The notes beneath the pieces were generated by a model. The model was not told the DNA's origin, ran no database searches, and saw only the letters and a program-made list of their open reading frames with translations. Shown piece by piece: positions 63,863 through 64,000 of a stretch of DNA of 64,000 nucleotides (within the stretch, counting starts at the first letter, position 1; each line of letters starts with the position of its first letter). This DNA comes from an uncultured Maribacter sp. (GTDB lineage Bacteria; Bacteroidota; Bacteroidia; Flavobacteriales; Flavobacteriaceae). The stretch spans positions 310,001 through 374,000 of the forward strand of contig CANLTE010000004.1 of assembly GCA_947493885.1 (NCBI GenBank), written 5' to 3'. The position numbers and the translations under genes are program-made.

Positions 63863-64000
63863 ATGCAATACGGAATTTGTGCTTTAAGTATAGTACCCGT
63901 TAGAGAATCTTCGCAGGATACTTCTGAAATGGTTACACAATTGCTTTATGGAGAACATTTTAAAATACTGGAAAAAAGAAAATTGTGGAGTAAAATTCGA
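63863..64000 (+). CDS. SH3-domain NlpC/P60-type peptidase, 5' part only
   Basis: An ATG at 63863, 9 bases after the thiolase stop, opens a frame to the window edge (46 codons). The sequence MQYGICALSIVPVRESSQDTSEMVTQLLYGEHFKILEKRKLWSKIR is the N-terminal SH3-like domain common in Bacteroidota C40 cell-wall peptidases, which are often encoded after a thiolase gene. The catalytic NlpC/P60 part lies outside the window, so the family call depends on this domain and context. Confidence 0.75.
   Translation, partial: MQYGICALSIVPVRESSQDTSEMVTQLLYGEHFKILEKRKLWSKIR

Overview
The window is AT-rich and looks like a chromosome segment of a marine or algae-associated member of the Flavobacteriaceae (Bacteroidota). 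The evidence is SusC/SusD pairs, a hybrid two-component system, type IX secretion (T9SS) partner proteins of the PorP/SprF family, a gliding-type (CHU_C) C-terminal domain, an ECF sigma/FecR/TonB-receptor system, and TANNTTTG-like promoter boxes. All identifications rest on reading the sequence and on family knowledge; no search was run.

Region 1 (1-20 kb) is a polysaccharide utilisation locus. On the minus strand it runs susC, susD, an FG-GAP/UnbV lipoprotein, a hybrid two-component regulator, a GH88 unsaturated uronyl hydrolase, a DUF4955 beta-helix protein, a broken GH2 gene and a GH95 enzyme cut by the window edge. A divergent pair encodes a KduD-like dehydrogenase and a DUF4861 protein. 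GH88 plus a KduD-like enzyme points to a uronic-acid polysaccharide cleaved by a lyase; GH95 adds terminal L-fucose or L-galactose. GGG-centred direct repeats lie before four transcription units and are candidate regulator sites.

Region 2 (20-25.7 kb) is a xylose operon (xylB, xylA, sugar:H+ symporter) with its own LacI-type regulator and a perfect 20-bp operator-like palindrome upstream. A glycosyltransferase and an atypical response regulator follow.

Region 3 (28-40.5 kb) concerns the cell surface and type IX secretion. It holds a PorP/SprF protein with a C-terminal SPOR-like domain, a PD40 propeller lipoprotein-like partner, an FN3/beta-propeller glycosidase-like protein, and an operon of a DUF4347 protein, a 1676-residue adhesin with an acidic TSP3 repeat tract, and a second PorP/SprF protein.

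Region 4 (40.8-46.5 kb) holds tyrosine degradation genes (hmgA, fumarylacetoacetase), a sulfatase, and an AraC regulator followed by a 21-bp-spaced direct repeat and the stump of its probable target gene. That stump abuts a 3'-truncated galactokinase, which marks a rearrangement point.

Region 5 (46.4-60 kb) reads, on the minus strand, integrase, then (after a divergent ECF sigma gene) FecR, TonB receptor, gamma-glutamyltransferase, CBM9-like protein, DUF1080 protein, sodium/solute symporter, histidine phosphatase and truncated galK. It ends beside tRNA-Pro and tRNA-Ser and may be a mobile or once-mobile segment. Region 6 (60.5-64 kb) is housekeeping: a PgpH-like HD phosphodiesterase, a thiolase and the start of an NlpC/P60-type gene.
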